Positions 26,079 to 37,496 of a stretch of 64,000 bases of DNA are shown here, in pieces. The notes beneath the pieces were generated by a model that was given only the letters and a program-made list of their open reading frames with translations, was not told the DNA's origin and ran no database searches. Both the position numbers and the translations under genes were made by a program. Each line of letters starts with the position of its first letter. The first letter of the stretch is position 1. The stretch comes from Desulfonatronum thioautotrophicum (GTDB taxonomy: Bacteria > Desulfobacterota > Desulfovibrionia > Desulfovibrionales > Desulfonatronaceae). The stretch lies in assembly GCF_000934745.1 (NCBI RefSeq), contig NZ_KN882168.1:382888-446887 (forward strand), written 5' to 3'.

Positions 26079-27413
26079 ATGGCGCGCGCTGCTGGCTCAA
26101 CGCGTTTCGAGGGCATCGTTTTTTTTCAAGCAAAAAGCCTAACAAAAGGTCAGGCCGTGCTTCGTGGGCTCTTGATGGCACTTTTCTTTGGTTTCGTGCT
26201 GGTCCTGGGGCCATCCGGGGTGAAATCGGTGCATGGCGCCGGTTTTGCTTTGTACGAATTCGGAGCACGAGGCACTTCCATGGCCGGAACGCTGCTTGGT
26301 CGAGCGGACGATCCATCGGCCGTGGCCTATAATCCGGCAGGCATCACCCAGTTGGCGGGGACCCAAACCATGGTCGGGTTTTCCCTGGTGATGCCGGAAG
26401 GAACCGTGGAGACTCCGGGTGACTCCACCAGCATCAAGAACAACACCTGGGTGCCGCCACATGCGTACATCACCCATGAAATCAGCGACAGGGTTTGGCT
26501 TGGACTGGGTGTGTACAATAGATTCGGCCTGGGAACGGAGTTCCCAGACGGTTGGCCGGGGCAGTACAACAACCTTTTTACCCGTGTCAAATCACTTTCC
26601 CTTAATCCAAACCTTGCGTATAAAGTGACGGATTCCCTTTCAGTGGCCGTGGGCGCCGAGGTAATGTGGTTCGATTTTTACCAGAAGCGCATGGTCGGCA
26701 GGCCGCTGGGCGGCATCAAGGCCGAACTCGACGGAGACTCCTGGGGCATTGGCGGAAATATCGCCCTGCACTACAAACCGAGCGACACCTGGGCACTGGG
26801 CCTGACCTACAAAAGCCGCGTCAAACAAACTATCACGGGCGACGCGACCTTCCAACGCAACCCCGCGGCCACGGCTCTGGGATATTTCAACAACACGACG
26901 GCTGAGGGCGATATTACCCTGCCGGACTCATTCGGACTCGGCGTAATGTTCCGCCCCCATGCTAGGCTGAGCCTGGAGGCCAATGCCATCTACACCCTGT
27001 GGAGCACCTACGACAAACTGGAAATCACCTACGGCAGCCCTCTGACTCCAGGGTCACCCTTGGGAGACAACAAGGTTTTCTCCACCGAGAAGCAGTGGAA
27101 TGACGTCTGGCGCTTTCAGTTCGGGATGGAATACGATCTGACCGACCTGGTTCGACTGCGGCTCGGCTACGTCTATGATCAGATTCCCGACGACGACGAG
27201 CATGCCGACTACATGACCCCCACCAACAACCGCAACATCGTCACCACCGGAATCGGCTTCGCAAAAGACAAGTTCAGCCTGGACCTCTCCTACTCGTACC
27301 TCTGGTTCGACGAGCGCAACATCCAGGGCAGACCAGCCGATGGCGTGCTGGACAGCACCTTCAAGGACGGGCGGACCCACCTGGTCGGGGCAAGCCTGAG
27401 CTACCGCTTCTAA
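26079..27413 (+). CDS. OmpP1/FadL-family outer-membrane transport protein
   Basis: 444 residues, with AGGAGG close to the ATG. A positively charged 28-residue lead precedes a hydrophobic signal segment (about 29-45) with cleavage before GAGFALYEFGARGTSMAG, which matches the hatch start of FadL-type porins; NPAGITQLAGTQ follows. The remainder shows alternating beta-strand patterns and ends with an aromatic C-terminal strand (LVGASLSYRF). It would admit hydrophobic compounds such as fatty acids or aromatics. An unusually long N-terminal extension before the signal may mean a start about 20 residues later. Monocistronic. Confidence 0.9.
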   Translation: MARAAGSTRFEGIVFFQAKSLTKGQAVLRGLLMALFFGFVLVLGPSGVKSVHGAGFALYEFGARGTSMAGTLLGRADDPSAVAYNPAGITQLAGTQTMVGFSLVMPEGTVETPGDSTSIKNNTWVPPHAYITHEISDRVWLGLGVYNRFGLGTEFPDGWPGQYNNLFTRVKSLSLNPNLAYKVTDSLSVAVGAEVMWFDFYQKRMVGRPLGGIKAELDGDSWGIGGNIALHYKPSDTWALGLTYKSRVKQTITGDATFQRNPAATALGYFNNTTAEGDITLPDSFGLGVMFRPHARLSLEANAIYTLWSTYDKLEITYGSPLTPGSPLGDNKVFSTEKQWNDVWRFQFGMEYDLTDLVRLRLGYVYDQIPDDDEHADYMTPTNNRNIVTTGIGFAKDKFSLDLSYSYLWFDERNIQGRPADGVLDSTFKDGRTHLVGASLSYRF

Positions 27414-27492
27414 ATGGACGAAAGGGGGCCCGGCACATCCCTTTGCCCTGGCCCCTTTCCCCCGCGCCAATTCCCATGGTGGCCCTGTAATC

Positions 27493-27566
27493 ATCGAAAT
27501 CGAAATCGCTATCGAAATCGGAATCGGAAATTGACCAAAAATGATCCCAATCACGATCTCGATTTC
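27493..27566. repeat. atcgaaatcg-type satellite, copy 2
   Basis: Run of tcgaaatcgaaatcgctatc and gaatcgg units, with inverted-type gatctcgatttcg units at 27556-27566. Lies between the porin gene and the receiver gene. Confidence 0.7.
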
Positions 27567-27695
27567 GTACCCATTCAGAGCGCTCGTGGTTCTTGACCTT
27601 GGCCGCATTCCCTGCAAAGGATGTCTCTGTGGTGCCCCCTGCACCGAATTTTCCATGAACCACTGCCTCATCAACCCTTGATCTTGGTGCCCCAT

Positions 27696-28067
27696 ATGCC
27701 AAAAGTGCTGATTGCCGACGACTCCATGTTTCAACGTTTTGCCTTGGCCAAGACGGTTAGGGGCCTCGGATATGACGTGATCGAAGCCAAAAACGGCCAG
27801 GAATGTCTGGATGCCGTAGCGCAGAGTACTCCGGACATGATCCTGCTGGACCTGAACATGCCGGTGCTCAACGGTTTCGAGGTCCTGGAAGCGTTACAAA
27901 ACCAAAAAGCCACCATTCCGGTCGTGGTTGTCTCCGCGGATATCCAGGAAAGCTCCAGGGAGCGCTGCCTGAAATTGGGGGCCAGGGCTGTCCTGGGCAA
28001 GCCCTTTCAGGATCACAAACTGGCCGCGTTGCTCAGCGAACTGACCGGCACCCCGCCTGGTGCGTGA
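27696..28067 (+). CDS. Single-domain response regulator (CheY-like)
   Basis: 123 residues from ATG at 27696. It is one receiver domain with all active residues: acidic pair in LIADDS near 6-9, phospho-acceptor in ILLDLNMP near 51, Ser in VVSADIQ near 82, and Lys in LGKPFQD near 104. There is no output domain. The CheC-like phosphatase gene begins 10 bases after the stop and two hybrid kinases follow, so this is probably the receiver of a local phosphorelay, with CheC-like control of its phosphorylation. Confidence 0.93.
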   Translation: MPKVLIADDSMFQRFALAKTVRGLGYDVIEAKNGQECLDAVAQSTPDMILLDLNMPVLNGFEVLEALQNQKATIPVVVVSADIQESSRERCLKLGARAVLGKPFQDHKLAALLSELTGTPPGA

Positions 28068-28077
28068 GACCCTGCAT

Positions 28078-28701
28078 ATGGACGCACTTACCCCCAACCA
28101 GCTGGACGTCCTTCAGGAGCTGATCAATATCGGCGTCGGCCATGCCGCGAACACCTTGAACCAGATGAGCGGCCAGCATGTCAGTCTGCATGCCCCGGAA
28201 GTCACCGTCGTTCCCATCGAAAAGATGCTTTCCGGGGTATTCATCGACGCCGATCAACAGGTCATGGCCATCAAACTCAGTTTCAGCGGCAATTTCTCCG
28301 GAATGGCCTCGCTGATGTTTCCTCCGGAAAGCGCCAACAAATTGATCACCATCATCCTCGGGGAGGAGCCCGTGGCCGAGGACATGGACATGATGCGCGT
28401 GGGCGTGCTCCAGGAAGTTGGCAATATTGTCCTGAACGGGGTCATGGGTTCCATCGGCAACCTGCTCATGGAGCACATCGATTATCTGCCGCCGGACTAC
28501 TACGAAACCAGCTTCGCCGACCTGCTGACCAGCGAGGACCAAAAGGAAAACATGCTGCTGCTGGCCAAAACCAACTTTTTTCTGGAAGAGCGTCTGATCC
28601 AGGGCGACATCCTGGTCATCTTCCGTCTGCAGACCTTCGACAGTCTCCTGACTGCCTTGAACCGGATGATGGCGGAACAGGGCATGTCGCCCAACGGCTG
28701 A
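28078..28701 (+). CDS. CheC/CheX-family phosphatase-like protein
   Basis: 207 residues. The N-terminal LQELINIGVGHAANTLNQM (residues 10-28) and the later LQEVGNIVLNGVMGSIGNLL (about 117-136) are the two E-(I/V)-(G)-N signature helices of CheC, each carrying the conserved Glu and Asn that hydrolyse CheY-phosphate. Coupled to the upstream CheY-like gene, so that receiver is the likely substrate. No chemoreceptor, cheA or cheW is nearby, arguing for a role outside flagellar chemotaxis. Confidence 0.9.
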   Translation: MDALTPNQLDVLQELINIGVGHAANTLNQMSGQHVSLHAPEVTVVPIEKMLSGVFIDADQQVMAIKLSFSGNFSGMASLMFPPESANKLITIILGEEPVAEDMDMMRVGVLQEVGNIVLNGVMGSIGNLLMEHIDYLPPDYYETSFADLLTSEDQKENMLLLAKTNFFLEERLIQGDILVIFRLQTFDSLLTALNRMMAEQGMSPNG

Positions 28702-28722
28702 ACAGCATAAGACAGCGGTTTT

Positions 28723-30930
<2,208 letters not shown>

Positions 30931-31005
30931 AACCATGAGTATGACCAGTAGCCGCATGCCCCGACCATATTTCCACCACTTCTCTTCTGGACGACCAGCC
31001 CGCCA

Positions 31006-33744
31006 ATGAACACGACCATCAACGCCCCCGGCTCTTCCTTGATTATCGTAGTCAACGACGACGTGGCTCAACTGCGGATCATGTCCACCTTGCTGCGCCA
31101 GGAGGGATGGCAGGTCCTGACTTTTTGCTCGGCGGAGGAGGCCTTGCAGGGGATGGTCAACGCCCTGAGTCCGGCCCTGATCATCACGGATCTGTACATG
31201 CCCTTGATTGACGGGTGGCGATTCTGTCGGCTGTTGCGCTCCCCGGAATACCGAGAGTTCAATGCCACCCCGCTTTTGGTGGTATCGGCCACGTTTTCCG
31301 GTGAAGAAGCCGCCCGAGTGACCATCGAAACCGGTGCGGACGGCTTTGAACCCATCCCTCTGAACATCCCCCGCTTTCTGCAAACCACCCGCAACCTGCT
31401 CCGCGGCAAAAAACAGCCGACCAATCGTCTGGTCCTTATTATTGAAGACAGCCGATCCATGGCTCTGCTGCTGCAAAGGGAGTTTGCCGCCCAGGGCTAT
31501 CAGGCCCATGTGGCCGGGAATGCGTTCCAGGGAATGGAACTGTTCCAGCGACTGCCCTTTGAGCTGGTTGTTCTGGATTATCACCTGCCCGACAGCACTG
31601 GCGACGAACTACTGGACATGCTGGTGGCGTTCCGCCCCGGAACCGTCTGTGTCGTGATCACCAGCGACACCAGGCCGGAAATCGCCCTGGAGTGTACGCG
31701 CAAAGGGGCCGCTGCCTATGTGCGCAAGCCATTCAGCCCCGACTACCTGATCGAACTCTGCGCCAAGGCCCGGCGGGAGCGCACGCTGTTGCGCGTTGAG
31801 GATCGCCTGGAGGAACGCACCCGGGAGCTGCGTGCAAGCGAAGCCCGTTACCGGTCCGTGCTGGAGAACATCCTCGACGTCTATTACCGCACCGATGCTG
31901 TTGGGATCATCACCCTGGCCAGCCCTTCCGCTGTTGCGTTGCTCGGTTGTTCCGGGCTGGAGGAGATCGTCGGCCGTCCGGCCACAAAGTTCTACTATTC
32001 CCCCAAGGAACGCCGCCGCCTGCTGCTGGATCTGCAACGCCACGGTTCCGTCCTGGATTATGAGCTGACATTGAAGCGCAAGAACGGCACGCCTGTTGCC
32101 GTCTCGGCCAACAGCCGCCTGCGTCGTGACGAGCATGGGACTATCCTGGGGGTGGAAGGCACGTTGCGGGACATCACCAAGCGCAAACAGGCTGAAGCGG
32201 CCCGGATCAAGGCGGAGAGCCGGTACAAGGAACTGTTCGACAACGCTCCGGTGGCCATTTTCCAGGCCACGCCAACAGGACGTTTCTTGCGGGTCAACCC
32301 GATGTACGCCGAAATGGCCGGGTACGGCTCACCGGAAGAGATGATGAACACCGTCACGGATATTGCCTCGCACCTCTACCTCACCCCCACGGACCGGGAA
32401 ACCTATAAGCGGGTGCTGGAACGCAGCGGTATGGTCCGGAACTACCAGGTGCGGCTGAAGCGTCGGGATGGGACCCCATTCTGGGTCTCCATAAACGCCA
32501 AGGCTGTCCGGGACCAGGACGGAGCCGTTATTTCCTATGATGGCTTTCTCAGCGATATCACCCAGGAAAAGGAGCTGGAAAGCCAGCTGCGACAGGCCCA
32601 GAAAGTGGAGGCCCTGGGCACCTTGGCCGGGGGCATGGCCCACGATTTCAACAATATACTGCAGGCCGTGGGTGGCATGGCCCAGCTGATGTTGGAACGA
32701 AAAACCAAAGATGACGAAGACTATCAGGGTCTACAAAGCATCCGCAAGGCCTGCGGCCGGGGTGCGCAACTCATTCGCCAGCTCCTGGCTTACAGCCGCA
32801 AGACGCCTGGAGATCGCCAACCAGTGGATCTGAACCGGGAAATCTCCGAGGCCGTGGCCATCCTGAAGAGAACCATTCCCAAAATGGTCGATATCCATGT
32901 CCACCTGGATCCAGGCTTGAGACCGATCATGGCTGATCCGCTGCAGATCGAGCAAATTATCCTCAACCTTGGCACCAATGCCGCAGATGCCATGGACGGA
33001 AACGGCGTGCTGACCTTGAGTACGCAAAACGTAACAGTTAAGGACGTCATCGAGGGATCCCCGACCGGCCTGGTCCGCCTGTTGGTCACGGACACCGGCC
33101 ATGGCATGGACCCCGCCACGACGGAAAAAGTTTTCGACCCGTTTTTCACCACCAAGGAAGTGGACAAGGGCACGGGGCTGGGCTTGGCCTCGGTCTACGG
33201 CACGGTCCAAAGCCATGGGGGACGGATCGACTGCTTCAGCACGCCGGGGAGTGGAACGACGTTTTTGATTGATTTTCCTGCGTCAAATGAGCCCTTGGCA
33301 CCATCAATAGAACCGCCTTCAAGTCTTCCAGAGGCAGCTATCGCCGACAATGCCGACAAACAAAACCAGCTACCACCCATCCGGATTCTGGTCGTGGACG
33401 ATGATGACCTGGTCCGGGAAACCACCGTGGAGGGACTTCGTCTCCAGGGATATACCGTGGAGGAAGTTTCCCGGGGCGAACACGCCCTGGAGCGGATTCA
33501 GAACGATCCGGAAGCTTTCCACCTCGTGATTCTGGATTTGAACATGCCGGGCATGGGCGGGCTGAAGACCCTCAGCGCCCTGCTGCGGGTGAACCCCAAG
33601 CTGCGCATCCTGATCGTCAGCGGCTATATCGCCGACGGCTACGGTTCCAGCGCCCTGACAACCGGAGCCGTGGGCTTTCTGAGCAAACCCTTCCAGCTCC
33701 AGGAGCTGGAAGGCGAGGTTCGCAAGGCACTTGAGCCGGACTGA
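31006..33744 (+). CDS. Hybrid histidine kinase: REC-REC-PAS-PAS-HisKA-HATPase-REC
   Basis: 912 residues, cytoplasmic. Two N-terminal receivers (Asp 62 in IITDLYMP; Asp 191 in VVLDYHLP), two PAS domains (about 285-395 and 405-525), a HisKA of the GGMAHDFNNIL type (His 546), HATPase with GTGLGLASVYG, and a C-terminal receiver (Asp 844 in VILDLNMPG). The N-terminal receivers can take phosphate from other kinases, so this is an integrator. The first receiver has Pro-Leu where the conserved Lys-Pro usually is (FEPIPLNIP), and may be impaired. The ATG lies about 75 bases after the preceding kinase. Confidence 0.93.
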   Translation: MNTTINAPGSSLIIVVNDDVAQLRIMSTLLRQEGWQVLTFCSAEEALQGMVNALSPALIITDLYMPLIDGWRFCRLLRSPEYREFNATPLLVVSATFSGEEAARVTIETGADGFEPIPLNIPRFLQTTRNLLRGKKQPTNRLVLIIEDSRSMALLLQREFAAQGYQAHVAGNAFQGMELFQRLPFELVVLDYHLPDSTGDELLDMLVAFRPGTVCVVITSDTRPEIALECTRKGAAAYVRKPFSPDYLIELCAKARRERTLLRVEDRLEERTRELRASEARYRSVLENILDVYYRTDAVGIITLASPSAVALLGCSGLEEIVGRPATKFYYSPKERRRLLLDLQRHGSVLDYELTLKRKNGTPVAVSANSRLRRDEHGTILGVEGTLRDITKRKQAEAARIKAESRYKELFDNAPVAIFQATPTGRFLRVNPMYAEMAGYGSPEEMMNTVTDIASHLYLTPTDRETYKRVLERSGMVRNYQVRLKRRDGTPFWVSINAKAVRDQDGAVISYDGFLSDITQEKELESQLRQAQKVEALGTLAGGMAHDFNNILQAVGGMAQLMLERKTKDDEDYQGLQSIRKACGRGAQLIRQLLAYSRKTPGDRQPVDLNREISEAVAILKRTIPKMVDIHVHLDPGLRPIMADPLQIEQIILNLGTNAADAMDGNGVLTLSTQNVTVKDVIEGSPTGLVRLLVTDTGHGMDPATTEKVFDPFFTTKEVDKGTGLGLASVYGTVQSHGGRIDCFSTPGSGTTFLIDFPASNEPLAPSIEPPSSLPEAAIADNADKQNQLPPIRILVVDDDDLVRETTVEGLRLQGYTVEEVSRGEHALERIQNDPEAFHLVILDLNMPGMGGLKTLSALLRVNPKLRILIVSGYIADGYGSSALTTGAVGFLSKPFQLQELEGEVRKALEPD

Positions 33745-33771
33745 GCCGGCCTGTTGCGGAACCCCGATGAC

Positions 33772-34185
33772 CTAGCTGTGAAAATCCCCGGAGCGCTCCG
33801 GCTGGTAAAGTATCTCCACGATGGAAACCCGCATCATTCCGCCACCGGGACGCGGCCACTCAATGGAATCCCCTTGCCTCAGCCCCAACAGGGCGCTGCC
33901 CACCGGAGCCAGGATCGATATTTTCCGGCCCTGGGAATCCTCGCTGTCCGGGTAGACCAGGGTCATCACAAACTCCTCTCCCGAAGGTTCCATCCGAAAC
34001 TTCACGGTGGAATTCATGGTCACCACGTTTGCCGGGACGGCTTCCGGAGTGACGATCTCGGCCCGTTCCAGCTCCGCCTCCAGTTCAGCCATGCCGGGAA
34101 ACGAGTTCGATGAAAGCGCGTCCAGCAACGTTTCCAATCGCTTGGCGTCCACGGACGAGACAATGATGTTCGGTTTTTTTCGCAC
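33772..34185 (-). CDS. rnk: Regulator of nucleoside diphosphate kinase (Rnk), GreA-like
   Basis: 137 residues from GTG at 34185, which has GGGAGG six bases upstream; this matches the usual Rnk length of about 136. The start RKKPNIIVSSVDAKRLETLL and the C-terminal GreA/B-like FKBP-type domain (VYPDSEDSQGRKISILAPVG, ALLGLRQGDSIEWPRPGG) are typical. Rnk proteins bind RNA polymerase but lack the long Gre coiled coil. It converges with the hybrid kinase gene. Confidence 0.93.
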   Translation of the reverse strand: MRKKPNIIVSSVDAKRLETLLDALSSNSFPGMAELEAELERAEIVTPEAVPANVVTMNSTVKFRMEPSGEEFVMTLVYPDSEDSQGRKISILAPVGSALLGLRQGDSIEWPRPGGGMMRVSIVEILYQPERSGDFHS

Positions 34186-34383
34186 GATTTCCTCCCATTG
34201 ATCAGAATGACTGCCGCACAGGGCAACGGCCATCAAGCCCATATTTCATGAAAAGGCAAGTCGCAGACGGATTCTCAAGGTGAAACCTCCCAACAAATCC
34301 AGCCATGCCCCTTGCCTTTTCTCTCTACATTAATGTAGGCAATCCGGGCTTGTCTGCAATTCTGTCATTTTTTGGAGGAAAAC

Positions 34384-35976
34384 ATGAATCTGAACAAACC
34401 CAATGCCAATGAAGCCACCTTGAGTTTCAACCGCTCCAAGAGCGTCGTGGCCATGAGCGGGATATGCACCCGTTGCGTGGACGGTTGCCGGGGCAATTGC
34501 GAGGTCTTTAAATCCACGTTTCGCGGCCGTGAGGTGATCTACCCCGGTCCATTCGGCAAGGTCACTGCCGGGGGGGACAAGGACTACCCTCTGGACTACT
34601 CCCATTTGAACATCCAGGGCTACGCCATGGGTGCCAGGGGCATGCCCGAGGGCGTGGAGCCCGGTCCGGATACGGCCCTGTTCCCCAAGGTGGACACCCG
34701 AACCGAATACGGCTGGAACTCCAAGACCGCCATGGAGGTGCCGATCTTCACCGGTGCACTGGGCTCCACGGAAATCGCCAGGGTCAACTGGGAACATTTC
34801 GCCGTGGGCGCGGCCATCAGCGGAATCAGTCTGGTCTGTGGCGAGAACGTCTGTGGCATTGATCCCGGTCTGGAGCTGAACAGCCAAAACATGGTCGTCA
34901 AGTCACCGGAAATGGACCGGCGCATCGCCATCTATCGCCGCTATCACCGTGGGTTCGGGGAGATGCTGGTCCAGCTCAATGTGGAGGACGGCCGGATGGG
35001 CGTGGCCGAATACCTGATCGACGTGCACGGCCAGGAATCCATCGAACTGAAATGGGGCCAGGGCGCCAAGTCCATCGGCGGCGAAATCATGGTCCACAGC
35101 CTGGAGCGGGCCTTGGAACTGCAGCGCCGCGGCTACATCGTCACCCCAGACCCGTCCGACCCGGTCAACCAGGCGGCCTTCAATTCCGGCGGCATCAAGG
35201 AATTTGAACGGCACAGCCGCCTGGGGTTCATCTCCGAGGAATCCTTCATGGCCGAGGTGGCCCGGTTGCGCAAGCTGGGCTACAAGCGAATCACCCTGAA
35301 AACCGGGGCCTATGGCCTGCGCGAGCTGGCCCTGGCCATACGCTGGAGCAGCAAGGCGGAGATCGACCTGCTGACCATCGACGGCGCCCCCGGCGGCACG
35401 GGCATGAGCCCCTGGCGGATGATGGCCGAATGGGGCGTACCCAGCCTGTACCTGCATACGGCGGCCTACAAGTTCGCCACCCACCTGGAAAACCGCGGAC
35501 TGCGCGTGCCCGACCTGGCCTTTGCCGGGGCCTTTTCCAGCGAGGACGGCATCTTCAAGGCCCTGGCCCTGGGCGCGCCGTACACCAAGGCGGTGTGCAT
35601 GGGCCGGGCGCTGATGATCCCGGGCATGGTCGGCAAGAATATCGCCAAATGGATGGCGGACAACGACTTGCCCAAAACAGTCTCGGTCTACGGAACCACC
35701 CCGGAGGAAGTCTTCACTGACTACTCCAAGGTCAAGGACCTGGTGGGCGCGGATGAAATGCCCAACATCCCCTTGGGCGCGGTGGGCATCTACAGCTACT
35801 GCGACCGCATCCGGGTCGGCCTACAACAGCTCATGGCCGGAGCCCGCTGCTTCAACCTCCCCTCCATTACCCGCAACGAACTCATGTCCCTGACCGAGGA
35901 ATGCGCCAAACTCACCGGCATCCCCTACGTCATGGACGCGTACCTGGACGAGGCCATGGAGATTTTGAACAGCTGA
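34384..35976 (+). CDS. FMN-binding glutamate synthase domain protein
   Basis: 530 residues from ATG at 34384 (GGAGGAAAAC upstream). N-terminal Cys-rich CTRCVDGCRGNC (residues 23-34) could hold an iron-sulfur cluster; the core is the GltB FMN/alpha-ketoglutarate-binding barrel (ITLKTGAYGLRELALAI; IDLLTIDGAPGGTGMSP). There is no glutaminase or GXGXG domain. Such stand-alone proteins resemble archaeal-type GltB cores and related flavoenzymes. No other glutamate synthase subunit is nearby, so whether it makes glutamate is open. Its last 43 codons, stop and terminator are duplicated at 36455-36690. Confidence 0.9.
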   Translation: MNLNKPNANEATLSFNRSKSVVAMSGICTRCVDGCRGNCEVFKSTFRGREVIYPGPFGKVTAGGDKDYPLDYSHLNIQGYAMGARGMPEGVEPGPDTALFPKVDTRTEYGWNSKTAMEVPIFTGALGSTEIARVNWEHFAVGAAISGISLVCGENVCGIDPGLELNSQNMVVKSPEMDRRIAIYRRYHRGFGEMLVQLNVEDGRMGVAEYLIDVHGQESIELKWGQGAKSIGGEIMVHSLERALELQRRGYIVTPDPSDPVNQAAFNSGGIKEFERHSRLGFISEESFMAEVARLRKLGYKRITLKTGAYGLRELALAIRWSSKAEIDLLTIDGAPGGTGMSPWRMMAEWGVPSLYLHTAAYKFATHLENRGLRVPDLAFAGAFSSEDGIFKALALGAPYTKAVCMGRALMIPGMVGKNIAKWMADNDLPKTVSVYGTTPEEVFTDYSKVKDLVGADEMPNIPLGAVGIYSYCDRIRVGLQQLMAGARCFNLPSITRNELMSLTEECAKLTGIPYVMDAYLDEAMEILNS

Positions 35977-36001
35977 AAACCGCTGGCTGCAAATAAAATC
36001 C

Positions 36002-36031
36002 AAAAGGGCGCACCATGGTGCGCCCTTTTTT
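36002..36031 (+). terminator. Intrinsic terminator after the glutamate synthase gene
   Basis: aaaagggcgcaccatggtgc followed by gccctttttt: a perfect 24-base palindromic stem with a T-run. The same element is duplicated at 36613-36644. Confidence 0.92.
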
Positions 36032-36133
36032 CTATCATGAGGTTTACAAGGGTCTTTCACGGGCGATGCCTTGCCTTGAGGAAGTGTGAAGCGTAACGTA
36101 AACACGGACCACATAAAGAAAGGGAGCGTCTCC

Positions 36134-36394
36134 ATGGAATTGACTGTTACACGGTGGGATGACGGGTTGGCCCTCAAAATTCCCCCTGATATGGCCCGCG
36201 AGTTGGCCATTGAGGAAGGTTCCGTCGTTTGTTTTGCCGCGACATCGCAAGACGACTCGGACAAAGCAGCCATCCGGTCCAAACCCACTCCAGACTGGAT
36301 TGAAAACCATTTCAACCGAGTCAATCGCCGATTGTCGGGCAAAAGAATGACCACCCCGGCTTCGGAGCTTCTCCGGGAAGACGCTCGGTATTGA
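36134..36394 (+). CDS. AbrB/MazE-type antitoxin
   Basis: 86 residues from ATG at 36134 with AAGGGAGC upstream. The N-terminal swapped-hairpin domain is clear (MELTVTRWDDGLALKIPPDM, then ELAIEEGSVV); the C-terminal part would bind a toxin. It seems intact. The adjacent PIN toxin gene survives only as its first 15 codons (see 36399), so this antitoxin now lacks its partner. It lies between the two copies of the duplicated glutamate synthase 3' end. Confidence 0.85.
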   Translation: MELTVTRWDDGLALKIPPDMARELAIEEGSVVCFAATSQDDSDKAAIRSKPTPDWIENHFNRVNRRLSGKRMTTPASELLREDARY

Positions 36395-36398
36395 TCTG

Positions 36399-36587
36399 AT
36401 GCGTTGTTATTGCGACACGAGTGTTCTGATCGCGGCCCATACCATGGCCGAAACCCGCTGCTTCAACCTCCCCTCCATCTCCCGCAACGAACTGATGTCC
36501 CTGACCGAGGAATGCGCCAAACTCACCGGCATCCCCTACGTCATGGACGCGTACCTGGACGAGGCCATGGAGATTTTGAACAGCTGA
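36399..36587 (+). pseudogene. Chimeric ORF: PIN-toxin start fused to duplicated glutamate synthase end
   Basis: 62 codons. The first 15 (MRCYCDTSVLIAAHT) are the start of a PIN-domain toxin, including its first catalytic Asp, four bases after the antitoxin stop. From codon 20 (RCFNLPSISRNELMSLTEEC onward) it equals the last 43 residues of the glutamate synthase protein with one substitution. The toxin body is missing. A product would be a hybrid peptide with no expected enzymatic activity. Confidence 0.85.
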
Positions 36588-36690
36588 AAACCGCTGGCTG
36601 CAAATAAAATCCAAAAGGGCGCACCATGGTGCGCCCTTTTTTTTCTATCCTGACGTTTTCAACGGTCTTTCACGGGTGATGTCTCTGAAG
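36455..36690 (+). repeat. Duplicated 3' end of the glutamate synthase gene with its terminator
   Basis: Near-identical to 35845-36080: coding end, stop, spacer, terminator hairpin and about 40 bases beyond (the block ggtctttcacgggtgatg against ggtctttcacgggcgatg). Coding changes are few, implying a recent event. The sequence between copies is an antitoxin gene and a toxin 5' fragment. Confidence 0.9.
36613..36644 (+). terminator. Duplicated intrinsic terminator
   Basis: Same palindromic stem as at 36002 followed by a longer T-run. It would terminate transcription from the antitoxin. Confidence 0.9.
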
Positions 36691-36701
36691 CGGCCCCTGA
36701 T

Positions 36702-37100
36702 TCATGCAACCCCATTTTCGATGACCAAACCAGACACCCTCTTGAATTCACGAACATTTCTGGTGACGAGGACGGCTCCTAAAAAACGTGCATGAGCGGC
36801 AATCAGCAAGTCATTGGCTCCAATAATCATGCCGCTCGCTTCCAGTTGCGCACGTATCTCCCCATAAACGTCCGCGGCTTGAAAAGGCCAATCCCAAAGC
36901 TGGCATAATGCGATGAAGTCAGAGAGTGCTTTTGCATTTCGCTCTTTTTGTTCACTTTTTTTCACCCCATATGCAAGTTCAGCTAAAACGATCCCGGATA
37001 TGCCCACATTTTGAACCGAAATAGTGCGAAGCTTGTTTCTTGTGACTGCGTCGCCTTTCATCACGGCAATGCAAATATTGGTATCAAGCATGTACCGCAT
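36702..37100 (-). CDS. VapC-type PIN-domain toxin
   Basis: 132 residues, normal VapC length. Catalytic acids are in place: MLDTNICIAV (Asp 6), IVLAELAYGV (Glu about 42), GANDLLIAAHAR (Asp about 97) and the later VLVTRNVREF. VapC proteins are Mg-dependent RNases, often cutting tRNA or rRNA loops. Its ATG overlaps the antitoxin stop (ATGA), the usual translational coupling. Confidence 0.93.
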   Translation of the reverse strand: MRYMLDTNICIAVMKGDAVTRNKLRTISVQNVGISGIVLAELAYGVKKSEQKERNAKALSDFIALCQLWDWPFQAADVYGEIRAQLEASGMIIGANDLLIAAHARFLGAVLVTRNVREFKRVSGLVIENGVA

Positions 37101-37366
37101 CAGAAATCTTCCCGAATATCCATGGGAGGTTCGTGAATCTCTTCCGGAAAATCCTTGTCCAGAAGATGCCCCGTGGCAAAGTATTCATCCCATGTCCCCA
37201 CTTTTGGGCTGAGGATAATGTCTTCGCCATGCTTGCGGATGAAGACTTCTTTTGCCTTAATTCGAAAATCACCAGGAAGGCTGATCGTCTGGTTGACGCC
37301 ATCGAAAAAAACCTGCGCAATATGTAGATCAGAAATCTTTTGAGAGGCAAGTAATCTATTTTGCAT
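37100..37366 (-). CDS. VapB-type (AbrB fold) antitoxin
   Basis: 88 residues from ATG at 37366 with AAGGTGA upstream. AIAQVFFDG-like start of the DNA-binding hairpin is visible as HIAQVFFDGVNQTISLPGDF, followed by KEVFIRKHGEDIILSPK, and the C-terminal acidic tail (FPEEIHEPPMDIREDF) should wrap the toxin. Cognate to the PIN toxin downstream. Confidence 0.9.
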   Translation of the reverse strand: MQNRLLASQKISDLHIAQVFFDGVNQTISLPGDFRIKAKEVFIRKHGEDIILSPKVGTWDEYFATGHLLDKDFPEEIHEPPMDIREDF

Positions 37367-37496
37367 GACTGTCACCTTGCGTTGTGGAATGAGCTATTTT
37401 GAATTTCCCAATTATTCGATATGTATTCAGCCAGTAGCGCTAATGTTGTACACAGTGGGTTCCGGATTTGTATTGGATACACGAGTGTACTCGCCG

